Below are positions 1 through 7,814 of a stretch of 26,344 bases of DNA, piece by piece. How positions within the stretch are numbered: the stretch's first letter is position 1; each line of letters begins with the position of its first letter. Both the position numbers and the translations under genes were made by a program. Source of the stretch: a bacterium (lineage in GTDB: Bacteria; SZUA-79; Acidulodesulfobacterales; Acidulodesulfobacteraceae); contig JAJYHI010000026.1 of the NCBI GenBank assembly GCA_021784835.1, forward strand, positions 1 to 26,344, read 5' to 3'. The notes under the pieces are model-generated. The model worked only from the letters and a program-made list of their open reading frames with translations, was not told where the DNA came from and searched no databases.

Positions 1-92
1 TTAGACCTTATTATATCGGTCATATTTCTTAGAATATCGTTTGCGTCGCTTCTTCTCGAACCGTGACCGAGAAGCACTACCGATTCTTTCAT
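1..92 (-). CDS. Sirohydrochlorin chelatase, CbiX/SirB type (N-terminal part)
   Basis: The leftward frame opens with ATG at 92-90 and runs off the window edge without a stop, giving 30 complete codons. It begins MKESVVLLGHGSRRSDAND. The hydrophobic strand followed by GHGSR is the N-terminal signature of the CbiX/SirB/CbiK chelatases, which insert cobalt or iron into sirohydrochlorin for cobalamin or siroheme synthesis; the histidine of this motif is a metal ligand in the family. A purine-rich AAAGGTAA lies about ten bases before the ATG. Only the first strand and loop are visible, so cobalt and iron specificity cannot be told apart. It diverges from the ABC ATPase gene across a repeat-filled gap. 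Confidence 0.75.
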   Translation of the reverse strand, partial: MKESVVLLGHGSRRSDANDILRNMTDIIRS

Positions 93-130
93 ATTTTTAA
101 TTTACCTTTATTATTGTGTTGTTTTTTTCC

Positions 131-234
131 GAAAAAGGTGTCAGAAAAAGGTGTCAGATTAATTTTACGCAACACCTTGATAGTTAATTGCTGCTTTTCT
201 TCGTATGCGTAAAACAAAATCTGACACCTTTTTC
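131..234. repeat. Palindromic element (type 1, TGTCAGAT ends), complete copy plus partial terminus
   Basis: A complete hairpin element lies at 144-234. Its left end GAAAAAGGTGTCAGATT is mirrored by AAAATCTGACACCTTTTTC at the right end, with inner arms built on ATTTTACGC and GCGTAAAA. The centre carries TAGTTAATTGCTGCTTTTC. The terminal GAAAAAGGTGTCA is repeated once more just outside the left end (131-143), so the terminus is tandemly duplicated. The same element recurs inverted at 2062-2150 and, in a diverged form, inside the glycosyltransferase gene at 23127 and 23581. Size, hairpin form and dispersal resemble REP/REPIN elements, which in other bacteria are moved by IS200-like Y1 (RAYT) transposases; none is encoded in this window. 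Confidence 0.85.
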
Positions 235-240
235 TATTTT

Positions 241-317
241 TCCATTCTATAGTTAATTGCTGCTTTTCGTATCCGAAAAATAAATCTGACCCCTTTTTCT
301 CAATGACCCCTTTTTCT
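241..317. repeat. Half copy of the type 1 element with TGACCCC ends
   Basis: Immediately after the complete element comes a second copy that keeps only the core (TAGTTAATTGCTGCTTTTCG) and one arm, ending AAATCTGACCCCTTTTTCT at 282-300. That terminus is repeated once more, as TGACCCCTTTTTCT, at 304-317. The end is TGACCCC, not TGACACC, so it is a different sub-type sharing the same core. No matching left arm is visible, so it is likely a truncated or solo half element. Confidence 0.75.
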
Positions 318-325
318 CCTTAATT

Positions 326-383
326 GTCATTCCCGCACAGGCGGGTACGGTTTAAAGCCGTCGGTATTTAGACGGCTCATCCA
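326..383. repeat. Short CCCGC/GCGGG REP hairpin interrupted by a second hairpin
   Basis: GTCATTCCCGC-ACAG-GCGGG (326-345) is the same short hairpin type as the two copies at 25210 and 25268. There GCGGG is followed at once by AATCC; here the matching ATCCAG appears only at 379-384. Between them lies a different hairpin, AGCCGTC (356-362) pairing with GACGGCT (371-377) around an 8-base loop. This looks like a short palindrome set inside an older REP copy, though independent divergence is possible. Confidence 0.55.
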
Positions 384-426
384 GAAAAATAATTTTCTAT
401 CGGCAATTTTGGGTCCTATCGCAACA

Positions 427-456
427 TTGAATTCTATCCCCATAGTATTATATAAT
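427..456 (+). promoter_or_regulatory. Probable sigma-70 promoter of the ABC ATPase gene
   Basis: TTGAAT (427-432) and a perfect TATAAT (451-456) are separated by 18 bases, leaving about 45 bases before the GTG start at 507. The rest of the 414-base gap 93-506 holds the repeats listed separately and no convincing gene. Confidence 0.5.
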
Positions 457-506
457 ATTACAAAATATTGCGCAATAAACGGCACATTTATAAAAAGGGA
501 TGAAAA

Positions 507-1328
507 GTGCGGGAAAACGGAGAAACTGCCGCCGTTAAGGTAGAAAACTTAGTAAAAAAATATAAAGACGTTACCGCCGTAAACGATATATCGTTTACGG
601 TAAACAAGGGAGATTTTTTTGCTTTTCTGGGGCCTAACGGAGCGGGCAAGACTACGACTATAAAGATTTTATGCACGCTTATACTGCCTACGAGCGGAAA
701 TGCATATATAAACGGTTACGATACGGCTAAGGATAAAAAAAACGTAAGGAAATCCATCGGATTGGTGTTTCAGGACCCTACGCTCGATAACGACCTCAGC
801 GCATATGAAAATCTGAGTTTCCATGCAAAATTATACGGAATGGAAAAAAAAGCGGCTAAAGAAAGGATAGACTATATATTAAATTTTATTGATTTATATG
901 AATACAGGGATAAACCCGTAAAACGGCTTTCGGGAGGAATGAAAAGAAGGCTCGAAGTCGGACGCGGACTTCTTCATTCTCCTTCGGTTCTTTTTCTCGA
1001 CGAACCCACGGTCGGACTGGATATTCAGACAAGAATAAATATGTGGGATTTTATCGATAAATTAAGAATAAAAGAAAAAACGACGGTATTTTTAACTACG
1101 CATTACATAGAAGAAGCTGAAAATTGCGATAAAATAGCGATTATAGACCATGGAAAAATAGTAGCGATAGACAGTCCTCAAGCCTTAAAAAAATTGGCGG
1201 AGTCTAAACATGGCGAAATTCCTACCCTTTCCGACGTTTTTTTATCTCTCGTCGGGAGGGAAATAAGAGATGAAACAGGTTCGGCTTTAGATAGAATGAG
1301 ACAGTTTGGCAGGGCTTTAAACCGGTAA
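507..1328 (+). CDS. ABC transporter ATP-binding protein (DrrA-like export ATPase)
   Basis: A 273-residue nucleotide-binding subunit that would power an ABC-2 type exporter at the inner membrane. All family motifs are intact: Walker A GPNGAGKTT (42-50), Q-loop Gln89, signature LSGGM (141-145), Walker B VLFLDEPT (161-168) and switch His199 in TTHYIEEAE. The C-terminal LSDVFLSLVGREIRD tail is typical of the DrrA/daunorubicin-resistance-like and gliding/Nod-type ATPases. The start is GTG, with AAAGGGA six bases upstream; the nearby ATG at 500 is in another frame. The partner permease normally sits next to such a gene, but both neighbours are unrelated and the downstream gene is convergent. The permease must therefore be elsewhere or lost, and the transported substrate cannot be inferred. 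Confidence 0.88.
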   Translation: MRENGETAAVKVENLVKKYKDVTAVNDISFTVNKGDFFAFLGPNGAGKTTTIKILCTLILPTSGNAYINGYDTAKDKKNVRKSIGLVFQDPTLDNDLSAYENLSFHAKLYGMEKKAAKERIDYILNFIDLYEYRDKPVKRLSGGMKRRLEVGRGLLHSPSVLFLDEPTVGLDIQTRINMWDFIDKLRIKEKTTVFLTTHYIEEAENCDKIAIIDHGKIVAIDSPQALKKLAESKHGEIPTLSDVFLSLVGREIRDETGSALDRMRQFGRALNR

Positions 1329-1342
1329 TTCAAGGCTTTATT

Positions 1343-1975
1343 TCAGCTTAATTTTAAAATAATTTCCGACGACGCTTCAAGCGTCATTGCCCATCTGAGC
1401 GCAACCGTCGGAGTCCGTCCCCATGAAAAAGAACCGTGGGATTTTATCATAAATACGCCGTTTTCTTTAAATATATCGCTTGCTTTAATATTAAAAGCAG
1501 AGAATGTTCCGCTTTTTACGTCGTCTATGAATTTTAAAGGAAAAACGTATATTTCGGGAAAGAAATAAGCGGATTCAAAATCTAACGGTTTAATTATTTT
1601 TATATCGGGGTAAATAGAAAAAAGTTTTTTCAAGGAGGCGTCCGCAATTGCGCCCGATATGCCGTCAGCTCCCGTTTTATCGGTACGTAAAGAAAGGGCT
1701 ATGGCATTAAGCGGATGACAGTGAAAGACCGACGACGCAGGAAAACTTTTTAATATAAATCTGTGGACTTCTAATTCCGACGATGCGCAATTTGCCGATA
1801 CGGTAAAATCGTCCGGTTTAAGATTTATAAGGCTTCTGCCGGTTTTAGTAATAAGTATCCCGTCTTCGGTTTCAACGCTTATGTTGCCGCTGTGCGTATC
1901 CACTAAATTTTTGTCGAACGCTATATTGCATACGTTTCTTAATTCGGCAAAAAGCTTAGAATATTTTTTTTCCAT
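1343..1975 (-). CDS. Class II aldolase/adducin family protein
   Basis: A 210-residue protein of the zinc-dependent class II aldolase fold (L-fuculose-phosphate aldolase, ribulose-phosphate epimerase, methylthioribulose-1-phosphate dehydratase). It shows SGNIS (29-33) for phosphate binding, the acidic SSE (Glu67 as likely catalytic residue), the metal ligands HCHP (His85, His87) and the third ligand His180 in KSHGSF. Length fits the family, and no domain is missing. It is transcribed leftward and converges on the ABC ATPase with only 14 bases between the stops and no clear terminator. No sugar or methionine-salvage gene lies beside it, so the substrate (fuculose-1-phosphate, methylthioribulose phosphate or another) is undecided. 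Confidence 0.82.
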   Translation of the reverse strand: MEKKYSKLFAELRNVCNIAFDKNLVDTHSGNISVETEDGILITKTGRSLINLKPDDFTVSANCASSELEVHRFILKSFPASSVFHCHPLNAIALSLRTDKTGADGISGAIADASLKKLFSIYPDIKIIKPLDFESAYFFPEIYVFPLKFIDDVKSGTFSAFNIKASDIFKENGVFMIKSHGSFSWGRTPTVALRWAMTLEASSEIILKLS

Positions 1976-1981
1976 AGGTAT

Positions 1982-2016
1982 CGTTATATTTTATATAACG
2001 TCAAAATATAATGCAA
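1982..2016 (-). promoter_or_regulatory. Possible aldolase promoter with palindrome over the -10 box
   Basis: Read leftward, TTGCAT (2016-2011) and TAAAAT (1993-1988) are 17 bases apart, which would start transcription only a few bases before the aldolase ATG at 1975. The -10 box lies in the middle of a 7-base inverted repeat, CGTTATA (1982-1988) and TATAACG (1994-2000). That position suits an operator, or a hairpin at the 5' end of a very short leader. No Shine-Dalgarno sequence is visible. Confidence 0.35.
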
Positions 2017-2037
2017 GCTTCGTTTGCGACGGGGAAA

Positions 2038-2150
2038 GAAAAAGGTGTCAGATTATATTGAGAAAAAGGTGTCAGATTTTATTTTACGCATATGGAAAAC
2101 AGCAATTAACTATCAATGTGTTGCGTAAAATTAATCTGACACCTTTTTCT
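2038..2150. repeat. Palindromic element (type 1, TGTCAGAT ends), complete copy plus extra terminus
   Basis: The complete element spans 2062-2150. It has the ends GAAAAAGGTGTCAGATT and AATCTGACACCTTTTTC, inner arms ATTTTACGC and GCGTAAAAT, and the core CAGCAATTAACTATCAA. It is inverted relative to the copy at 144-234. A spare left end, GAAAAAGGTGTCAGATT, precedes it at 2038-2054, so again the terminus is partly duplicated. Together with the palindrome at 2165 and the mreB promoter it accounts for the 309-base gap 1976-2284. Confidence 0.85.
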
Positions 2151-2164
2151 GCTATCCATGCAGA

Positions 2165-2187
2165 GGGCAGAATTGAATTCCTTCCCC
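2165..2187. repeat. Diverged copy of the GAATTCAATTC palindrome (type 2)
   Basis: GGGCAGAATTGAATTCC followed by TTCCCC is an imperfect member of the type 2 palindromes found before the PpiD-like gene, cinA, recA, alaS and bamD. It lies 15 bases after a type 1 element and 30 bases before the mreB promoter. Confidence 0.5.
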
Positions 2188-2216
2188 GTTTTTAATCATC
2201 CCCCCTAATTTAAAAC

Positions 2217-3322
<1,106 letters not shown>

Positions 3323-3327
3323 CCGTC

Positions 3328-4152
3328 GTGGGAAAGTTTGCAAAAAAATTAAAATTAAAAAAACATAAAGATGCCGTTGTTCTTTTGGCTGTTATATTAA
3401 TATCTTCCGCGGTTTATTTATTTTCGGTTAAAGGAATAGGATTCGGAGGGGCTTTTTCCGATTTTATAGGAAATAAAGTATATTTAATTTATGAAACGGT
3501 CGATTATCCTATAGCGGCTTCCGAAAAGATATATAATAATTATATAGATCTTATTTCGGTTAAAAGAAAGAATTTAAAGCTTAAAGAAGAATTAAAAAAA
3601 GTAGAATTTAAATATAACCGCTACAGATATTACGCAATAGAAAACAGGGAACTTAAATCGCTCCTTTTTTTGAAAAATTCTATAAGCAGGAAATCGGTTG
3701 CCGCAAAGGTCATACTTCACGGCATAGAAGACTGGTTTTACGGTTTGTATATTAATAAAGGAACTAAAAACGGAGTATCAGCCGGAGACGGCGTTATTTC
3801 TTACGACGGAGTCGTAGGGCGCGTAGTTTACGCGGGACGCGGCAGGTCTAAAGTTATTCCGATTACTAATCCCAAGTGCGTTTTTTCCGTTATAGACGCA
3901 AATACCGGAACTATGGGCATAGCGAACGGCGCCGGCAACGGCTATCTTCAGATGAGATTTGTATTTAATTCAAAAAAGATAAATAAAGGCGATAAAATTT
4001 TAACGTCGGGATTAGGCGGCGTATTTACGTCGGGAATATACGTCGGTAAAGTAGTTTCCGTAATAAAAAAAAGTTACGATATATTTCAACGCGTAACCGT
4101 AGCGCCTTATAAAAATTTATTTAACGAAAAATATGTTCTCGTCGAAAAATAA
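3328..4152 (+). CDS. mreC: Rod shape-determining protein MreC
   Basis: A 274-residue bitopic protein that links MreB and MreD to PBP2 in the periplasm. There is one membrane segment near residues 17-37 after a lysine-rich cytoplasmic tail. A coiled-coil-prone stretch follows at about 75-105 (rich in KLKEELKKVE). The beta-rich MreC core comes after that, with NKGTKNGVSAGDGVISYDG and the late GDKILTSGLGGVF motif typical of the family. The start is GTG at 3328, five bases after the mreB stop. Its end overlaps the mreD start by 20 bases, suggesting coupled translation. Confidence 0.93.
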   Translation: MGKFAKKLKLKKHKDAVVLLAVILISSAVYLFSVKGIGFGGAFSDFIGNKVYLIYETVDYPIAASEKIYNNYIDLISVKRKNLKLKEELKKVEFKYNRYRYYAIENRELKSLLFLKNSISRKSVAAKVILHGIEDWFYGLYINKGTKNGVSAGDGVISYDGVVGRVVYAGRGRSKVIPITNPKCVFSVIDANTGTMGIANGAGNGYLQMRFVFNSKKINKGDKILTSGLGGVFTSGIYVGKVVSVIKKSYDIFQRVTVAPYKNLFNEKYVLVEK

Positions 4153-4684
4153 CAGCATTTATAATTATTTTTATACAGCATGCCTTTTTTTGCTTTTAAT
4201 AATACTGCCGCTTATTTTTAGCAATAATTTTAATTTTAATTCAGGTTCTTTTTACGTATTTCCAAATTTTGCTATAGCCGGATTGGTTTTTATATCTGCT
4301 TATTTAGACGTTTATTCAGGCTGGATCGTTGCATATATAATATTTTATATTTACGGTTCTATGACGCCGTTAAATCCTGCTGTTTTCGGTTTTTCCGGAA
4401 CTTTGTCGTATGCGGCTTCTTACGTTATATGGCGAAGAATGCCGTTTGAAAATGCGGTAACGGAAATTTTAATAACTTTTGCCGTATCGTATATATTTTA
4501 TTTAATTCTGTTTTTAACGGTTTTTTACGGACTTAAAATAGATTTTACATACTGGAATTTTCTTTTCTCTTATGTTTTGCCGGTGTCTATTACTACCGCC
4601 TTAGTTTCTCCTGCGGTATTTTACGCCTTTAAAAAAGCAGGCTTAGGGAATTTTTTAAATAAAAGAAAACTAATACAAATATAA
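4133..4684 (+). CDS. mreD: Rod shape-determining protein MreD
   Basis: A very hydrophobic 183-residue protein with about five predicted membrane segments, starting with YFYTACLFLLLIILPLIF near residues 12-29. Sequence identity to well-studied MreD cannot be judged by eye. Size, topology and position (overlapping the end of mreC and ahead of the PBP2 and RodA genes) make MreD by far the best call. MreD is an integral membrane part of the elongasome that interacts with MreC. No good ribosome binding site is seen before ATG 4133, in keeping with coupling to mreC translation. A cluster of palindromes begins 13 bases after its stop. Confidence 0.82.
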   Translation: MFSSKNNSIYNYFYTACLFLLLIILPLIFSNNFNFNSGSFYVFPNFAIAGLVFISAYLDVYSGWIVAYIIFYIYGSMTPLNPAVFGFSGTLSYAASYVIWRRMPFENAVTEILITFAVSYIFYLILFLTVFYGLKIDFTYWNFLFSYVLPVSITTALVSPAVFYAFKKAGLGNFLNKRKLIQI

Positions 4685-4696
4685 TCAAATTTTTGA

Positions 4697-4809
4697 CGGT
4701 ACCGGAATTAAATTCCGATACTTAATTCAATTTGTGGCGGTACCGGAATTGAATTCCGATACAGCGTTTAATAAAAAATAACCGCAGGGACGGAATTAAA
4801 TTCCGTAAC
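4697..4809. repeat. Three copies of the GGAATTNAATTCC palindrome (type 2)
   Basis: Copies lie at 4697-4721, 4738-4762 and 4787-4809. The first two are GGTACCGGAATT arms around one or two central bases and are exactly 41 bases apart. The linker between them, read in reverse, gives CCGCCACAAATTG, the same kind of tail (CCxCACAAAATG) that follows the copies near cinA, alaS and bamD, so this pair is in the opposite orientation. Each copy would fold into a nearly loop-free hairpin of about 11 base pairs in DNA or mRNA. They fill the gap between mreD and the PpiD-like gene. Confidence 0.75.
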
Positions 4810-4831
4810 TGCTAAAAATTGGGATTTAATT

Positions 4832-5890
4832 ATGCTTGATTTTTTAAGAAGATTTTATGCGCACACGGCGGGAAAAATTATAACCATTCTCGTCGGGCTT
4901 TTATTTATAGTGGGTTTTAGCTTTCTTCCTTATATAATGGGCGCGGGCGGCGGAGCATCGCCGAGCGACGTTGCCGTAGTTGCGGGGAAAGGCATTTCTT
5001 TAAACGACTTAAACCGATATTACGGAAAATTAGAAAACGAATACGAAAAGCTGTACGGAAATAAATTAACGCGAAAGGAATTGAGCATGCTTAACCTTAC
5101 CGGCTCAGCTCTTTCATCCCTCATTGCGGACAAAGTTTTAGAATTAAAAGCTCCGGTATTCGGCATCGAAGTTTCAAACGGCTTCATAGCCAGAAACATA
5201 GCGTCGGCTCCGGCGTTTCAAAAAAACGGAAAGTTTAGCGGCAAACTGTTTAAAGCCGACATGCTCGATAACCATATGACCCCGGCGGCTTTTGAAAAAA
5301 ATTTCAAAAACGAAATTACGAGGGAATATATAAAAAGAGTCGTAGAAGAATCTTTCAGCGTAGTCGATACCCAGTTTATAAACGATTATAAAATAAAAAA
5401 CAAGTCTGTTTCATTTAAAATAGCAGTATTTAAAACAAAAAACAAAGCGGACAAGTTTCTCAAGAGCGAGGTTTTATTCAATAAAGATTTTTCCGGCATT
5501 GCAAAAAAATACGGCGGCGGCACCGTTGCCGTTCCTCTTTTTACGGAAGCCGGAATAATAAAATCTTTTTATTTCAAAAAATACCGCTTTAATGCCGATA
5601 TGCTGAAATCTATATTTTCTTCCGGTCGGAAGAACGTCATAAACGAAGTATTTCCGGTTAAATCCGGGTATGCCGTCATTAAAATACTGAAAGTATATTT
5701 TCCGAGATATGTTTCGGGCGGACTTTCTAAAGCTAATAATAAAGTTTCCGGCGGTTTAATGCCGAAAGAAGGCGAAATGTACGCTTTTCAGAAGGAACAG
5801 GAATTTTTAGACTATTACGTAGATTATTTAGAATCTAAATCTAACGTTAAAATAAATAAAAATGCCTTATCGTCGTTTCACCCTTATTGA
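4832..5890 (+). CDS. PpiD/SurA-like membrane-anchored periplasmic folding factor
   Basis: A 352-residue protein with the layout of PpiD: a short basic N-terminus starting MLDFLRRF, one membrane anchor at about 14-36, then a SurA N-type helical domain (VVAGKGISLNDLNRYYGKLE onward, roughly 48-175). A C-terminal region at about 195-285 ends VFPVKSGYAVIKILKV and matches the end of a parvulin prolyl-isomerase domain. The parvulin core motifs are poorly kept, so it may be a chaperone without isomerase activity, as is reported for the parvulin domain of E. coli PpiD. It is much shorter than E. coli PpiD (623 residues). It is unusual for this gene to sit between mreD and the PBP2 gene, which suggests help in folding elongasome or outer-membrane proteins. 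Confidence 0.72.
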   Translation: MLDFLRRFYAHTAGKIITILVGLLFIVGFSFLPYIMGAGGGASPSDVAVVAGKGISLNDLNRYYGKLENEYEKLYGNKLTRKELSMLNLTGSALSSLIADKVLELKAPVFGIEVSNGFIARNIASAPAFQKNGKFSGKLFKADMLDNHMTPAAFEKNFKNEITREYIKRVVEESFSVVDTQFINDYKIKNKSVSFKIAVFKTKNKADKFLKSEVLFNKDFSGIAKKYGGGTVAVPLFTEAGIIKSFYFKKYRFNADMLKSIFSSGRKNVINEVFPVKSGYAVIKILKVYFPRYVSGGLSKANNKVSGGLMPKEGEMYAFQKEQEFLDYYVDYLESKSNVKINKNALSSFHPY

Positions 5891-5902
5891 TGAATATGCC
5901 AT

Positions 5903-7798
5903 ATGTCGTCTTTATATAACGAAAACGGAGTATTTAAAGAACAAAAAAACAGGATTAATATTATAGCGGTTATCGTCACCGTCCTGTTAATTATTTTATT
6001 GGCAAGGCTTTTTTTTCTTCAAGTTATAATGGGCGGATACTATTATGACCTGGCACGCGATAATGCTACGAGAGTTATATATCTGGCGGCTCCAAGAGGG
6101 GATATATTGTCTTCGGACGGAAAAATATTCGTCGACGACGAATCTTCTTTTAATATAGCCGTTACGCTGTCGAGGGTAAAAAATGTAAGGTCGGAATTAA
6201 AATTTCTTGCAGTACTGATGCATAGAAACTACCGGCATATTTTGAAAAAAGTAAAAAAAGAAGAATTTCTTCCGCCTTACGAACCGATTATCATTATGCG
6301 GAATATTTCCGTCAAACAACTCTCCAGATTCGAGGTAAACAAACTCTTCCTAAAAGGTTTTTTCGTGGCTAAGATTCCCATAAGGCATTATCCTTACGTA
6401 AAAATGGGAGCCCAGATTTTCGGATATGTAGGTCCGGTGTCGTCCGTCCAGCTAAAAGAAGCTAAATATTCATATCTTAATTCTTCCGACATTATCGGCG
6501 AAACAGGGCTTGAATACTATTACCAGAAATATCTGCACGGAAAGGACGGGGAAAAAAGAATCGTCGTAAACTCGAAAGGCGAACCTATAGGAAAGGTTAT
6601 AGTAAAAAAACCGGAAATGGGCGCTAATTTATATACTACCCTTGATTTTACTTTACAAAAATTAGCTTATAAACTTATGAAAAAAAGAGAAGGAGCGGTT
6701 ATAGCCGTAAATCCCGAAAACGGAAAAATTCTCGCTATGGCTTCCACCCCTTCCTTTAACCCTTTTTATTTTTCGGAAGGCATTAGCGAAAAACACTGGA
6801 GCTCAATTATCGGCAACGACGAACATCCGCTTCAAAACAAGGCCATCCAGAACGCAATCGCGCCAGGTTCGACTTTTAAAGCGGCGGCTTCTCTTGCCGC
6901 TCTTTCTCTTCATATAATTACGCCTAAAGAAAAAATTTATGCCGGACCGACTTTTAAATTGGGAAATGCGGTATTTTACAACTGGAATCCTTATCAGAAT
7001 TCAAAAATAAATCTGTATAAGGCAATAGCCGAATCCGTGGATACTTATTATTATTCCATAGGCGTCAGGATAGGCATAGACCAGCTTGCGAAATACGCTT
7101 TTAAACTCGGTTTGGGAAAGAAAACCGGAATAGATCTGCCGGGGGAAAATCCGGGTTTTATTCCCACTAAACGTTTAGTTTACGAAAGATACCGCAGGCA
7201 CTGGTATAAGGGTTCTACCCTGTCGGCAATCATAGGGCAGAGTTACGACCTTGTAACTCCGATACAGCTTGTTATGGCTTACAGCGCCATAGCTAACGGA
7301 GGAAAACTTTACAGACCGTATATACTTGAAAAAATAGTTTCTCAGAAAGGAAAAGTATTAAGGACAATGAAGCCGAAATTTATAAGGAATATAGATATAA
7401 AAAAGAAATATCTCGATGCGGTTAAAAAAGGTCTCTGCGAAGTTGTAAGCAAAAGTTATGGAACGGCCGTAAACGCCAGAATAAGGGGCATAAAATTTTG
7501 CGGCAAAACCGGTACGGCGCAGGTCATATCGAAAACTTATTCTATTTACGACATTAAAAGCGTGCCGAGAAAATACAGGGACAATGCATGGTTCGTCGGA
7601 TTTGCTCCGCTTAAAAATCCTAAAATCGCCGTCGTGGTTTTAGATATGCATGCTAAATTTCTCGGAGCAAACGCGGCAGTTATAGCAAAAAAAATAGTAG
7701 AAAAATATTTGGAGCAGAAAGGGCTGTGGAAACCGTCCAAACATCATAAAAAGAGCAATAAAAGCAATATTCCGAGTTTTATATATACAAGTTTTTAA
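5903..7798 (+). CDS. mrdA: Penicillin-binding protein 2 (elongation transpeptidase)
   Basis: The 631-residue class B penicillin-binding protein that crosslinks peptidoglycan during elongation, working with RodA. It has one membrane anchor at about 20-42, the PBP dimerisation domain with APRGDILSSDG (63-73), and a C-terminal transpeptidase domain. All three catalytic motifs are present: SxxK as S323TFK326, SVD at 378-380 in the SxN position (PBP2 normally has SxD here), and KTG at 535-537 in FCGKTGTAQV. The length is normal. It starts 12 bases after the PpiD-like gene and is followed 16 bases later by rodA, the usual pairing. The C-terminal tail is rich in lysine, histidine and asparagine. Confidence 0.96.
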   Translation: MSSLYNENGVFKEQKNRINIIAVIVTVLLIILLARLFFLQVIMGGYYYDLARDNATRVIYLAAPRGDILSSDGKIFVDDESSFNIAVTLSRVKNVRSELKFLAVLMHRNYRHILKKVKKEEFLPPYEPIIIMRNISVKQLSRFEVNKLFLKGFFVAKIPIRHYPYVKMGAQIFGYVGPVSSVQLKEAKYSYLNSSDIIGETGLEYYYQKYLHGKDGEKRIVVNSKGEPIGKVIVKKPEMGANLYTTLDFTLQKLAYKLMKKREGAVIAVNPENGKILAMASTPSFNPFYFSEGISEKHWSSIIGNDEHPLQNKAIQNAIAPGSTFKAAASLAALSLHIITPKEKIYAGPTFKLGNAVFYNWNPYQNSKINLYKAIAESVDTYYYSIGVRIGIDQLAKYAFKLGLGKKTGIDLPGENPGFIPTKRLVYERYRRHWYKGSTLSAIIGQSYDLVTPIQLVMAYSAIANGGKLYRPYILEKIVSQKGKVLRTMKPKFIRNIDIKKKYLDAVKKGLCEVVSKSYGTAVNARIRGIKFCGKTGTAQVISKTYSIYDIKSVPRKYRDNAWFVGFAPLKNPKIAVVVLDMHAKFLGANAAVIAKKIVEKYLEQKGLWKPSKHHKKSNKSNIPSFIYTSF

Positions 7799-7814
7799 AT
7801 TATGAAAATATATT

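Noticed and set aside
1329..1342. Possible bidirectional terminator between the ABC ATPase and the aldolase
   Set aside because: The 14-base gap has no stable stem and no T-run on either strand.
1881..2195. Rightward 104-codon frame across the aldolase start and the repeat
   Set aside because: It is antisense to the aldolase and then reads through the palindromic element; no ribosome binding site and no protein-like composition.
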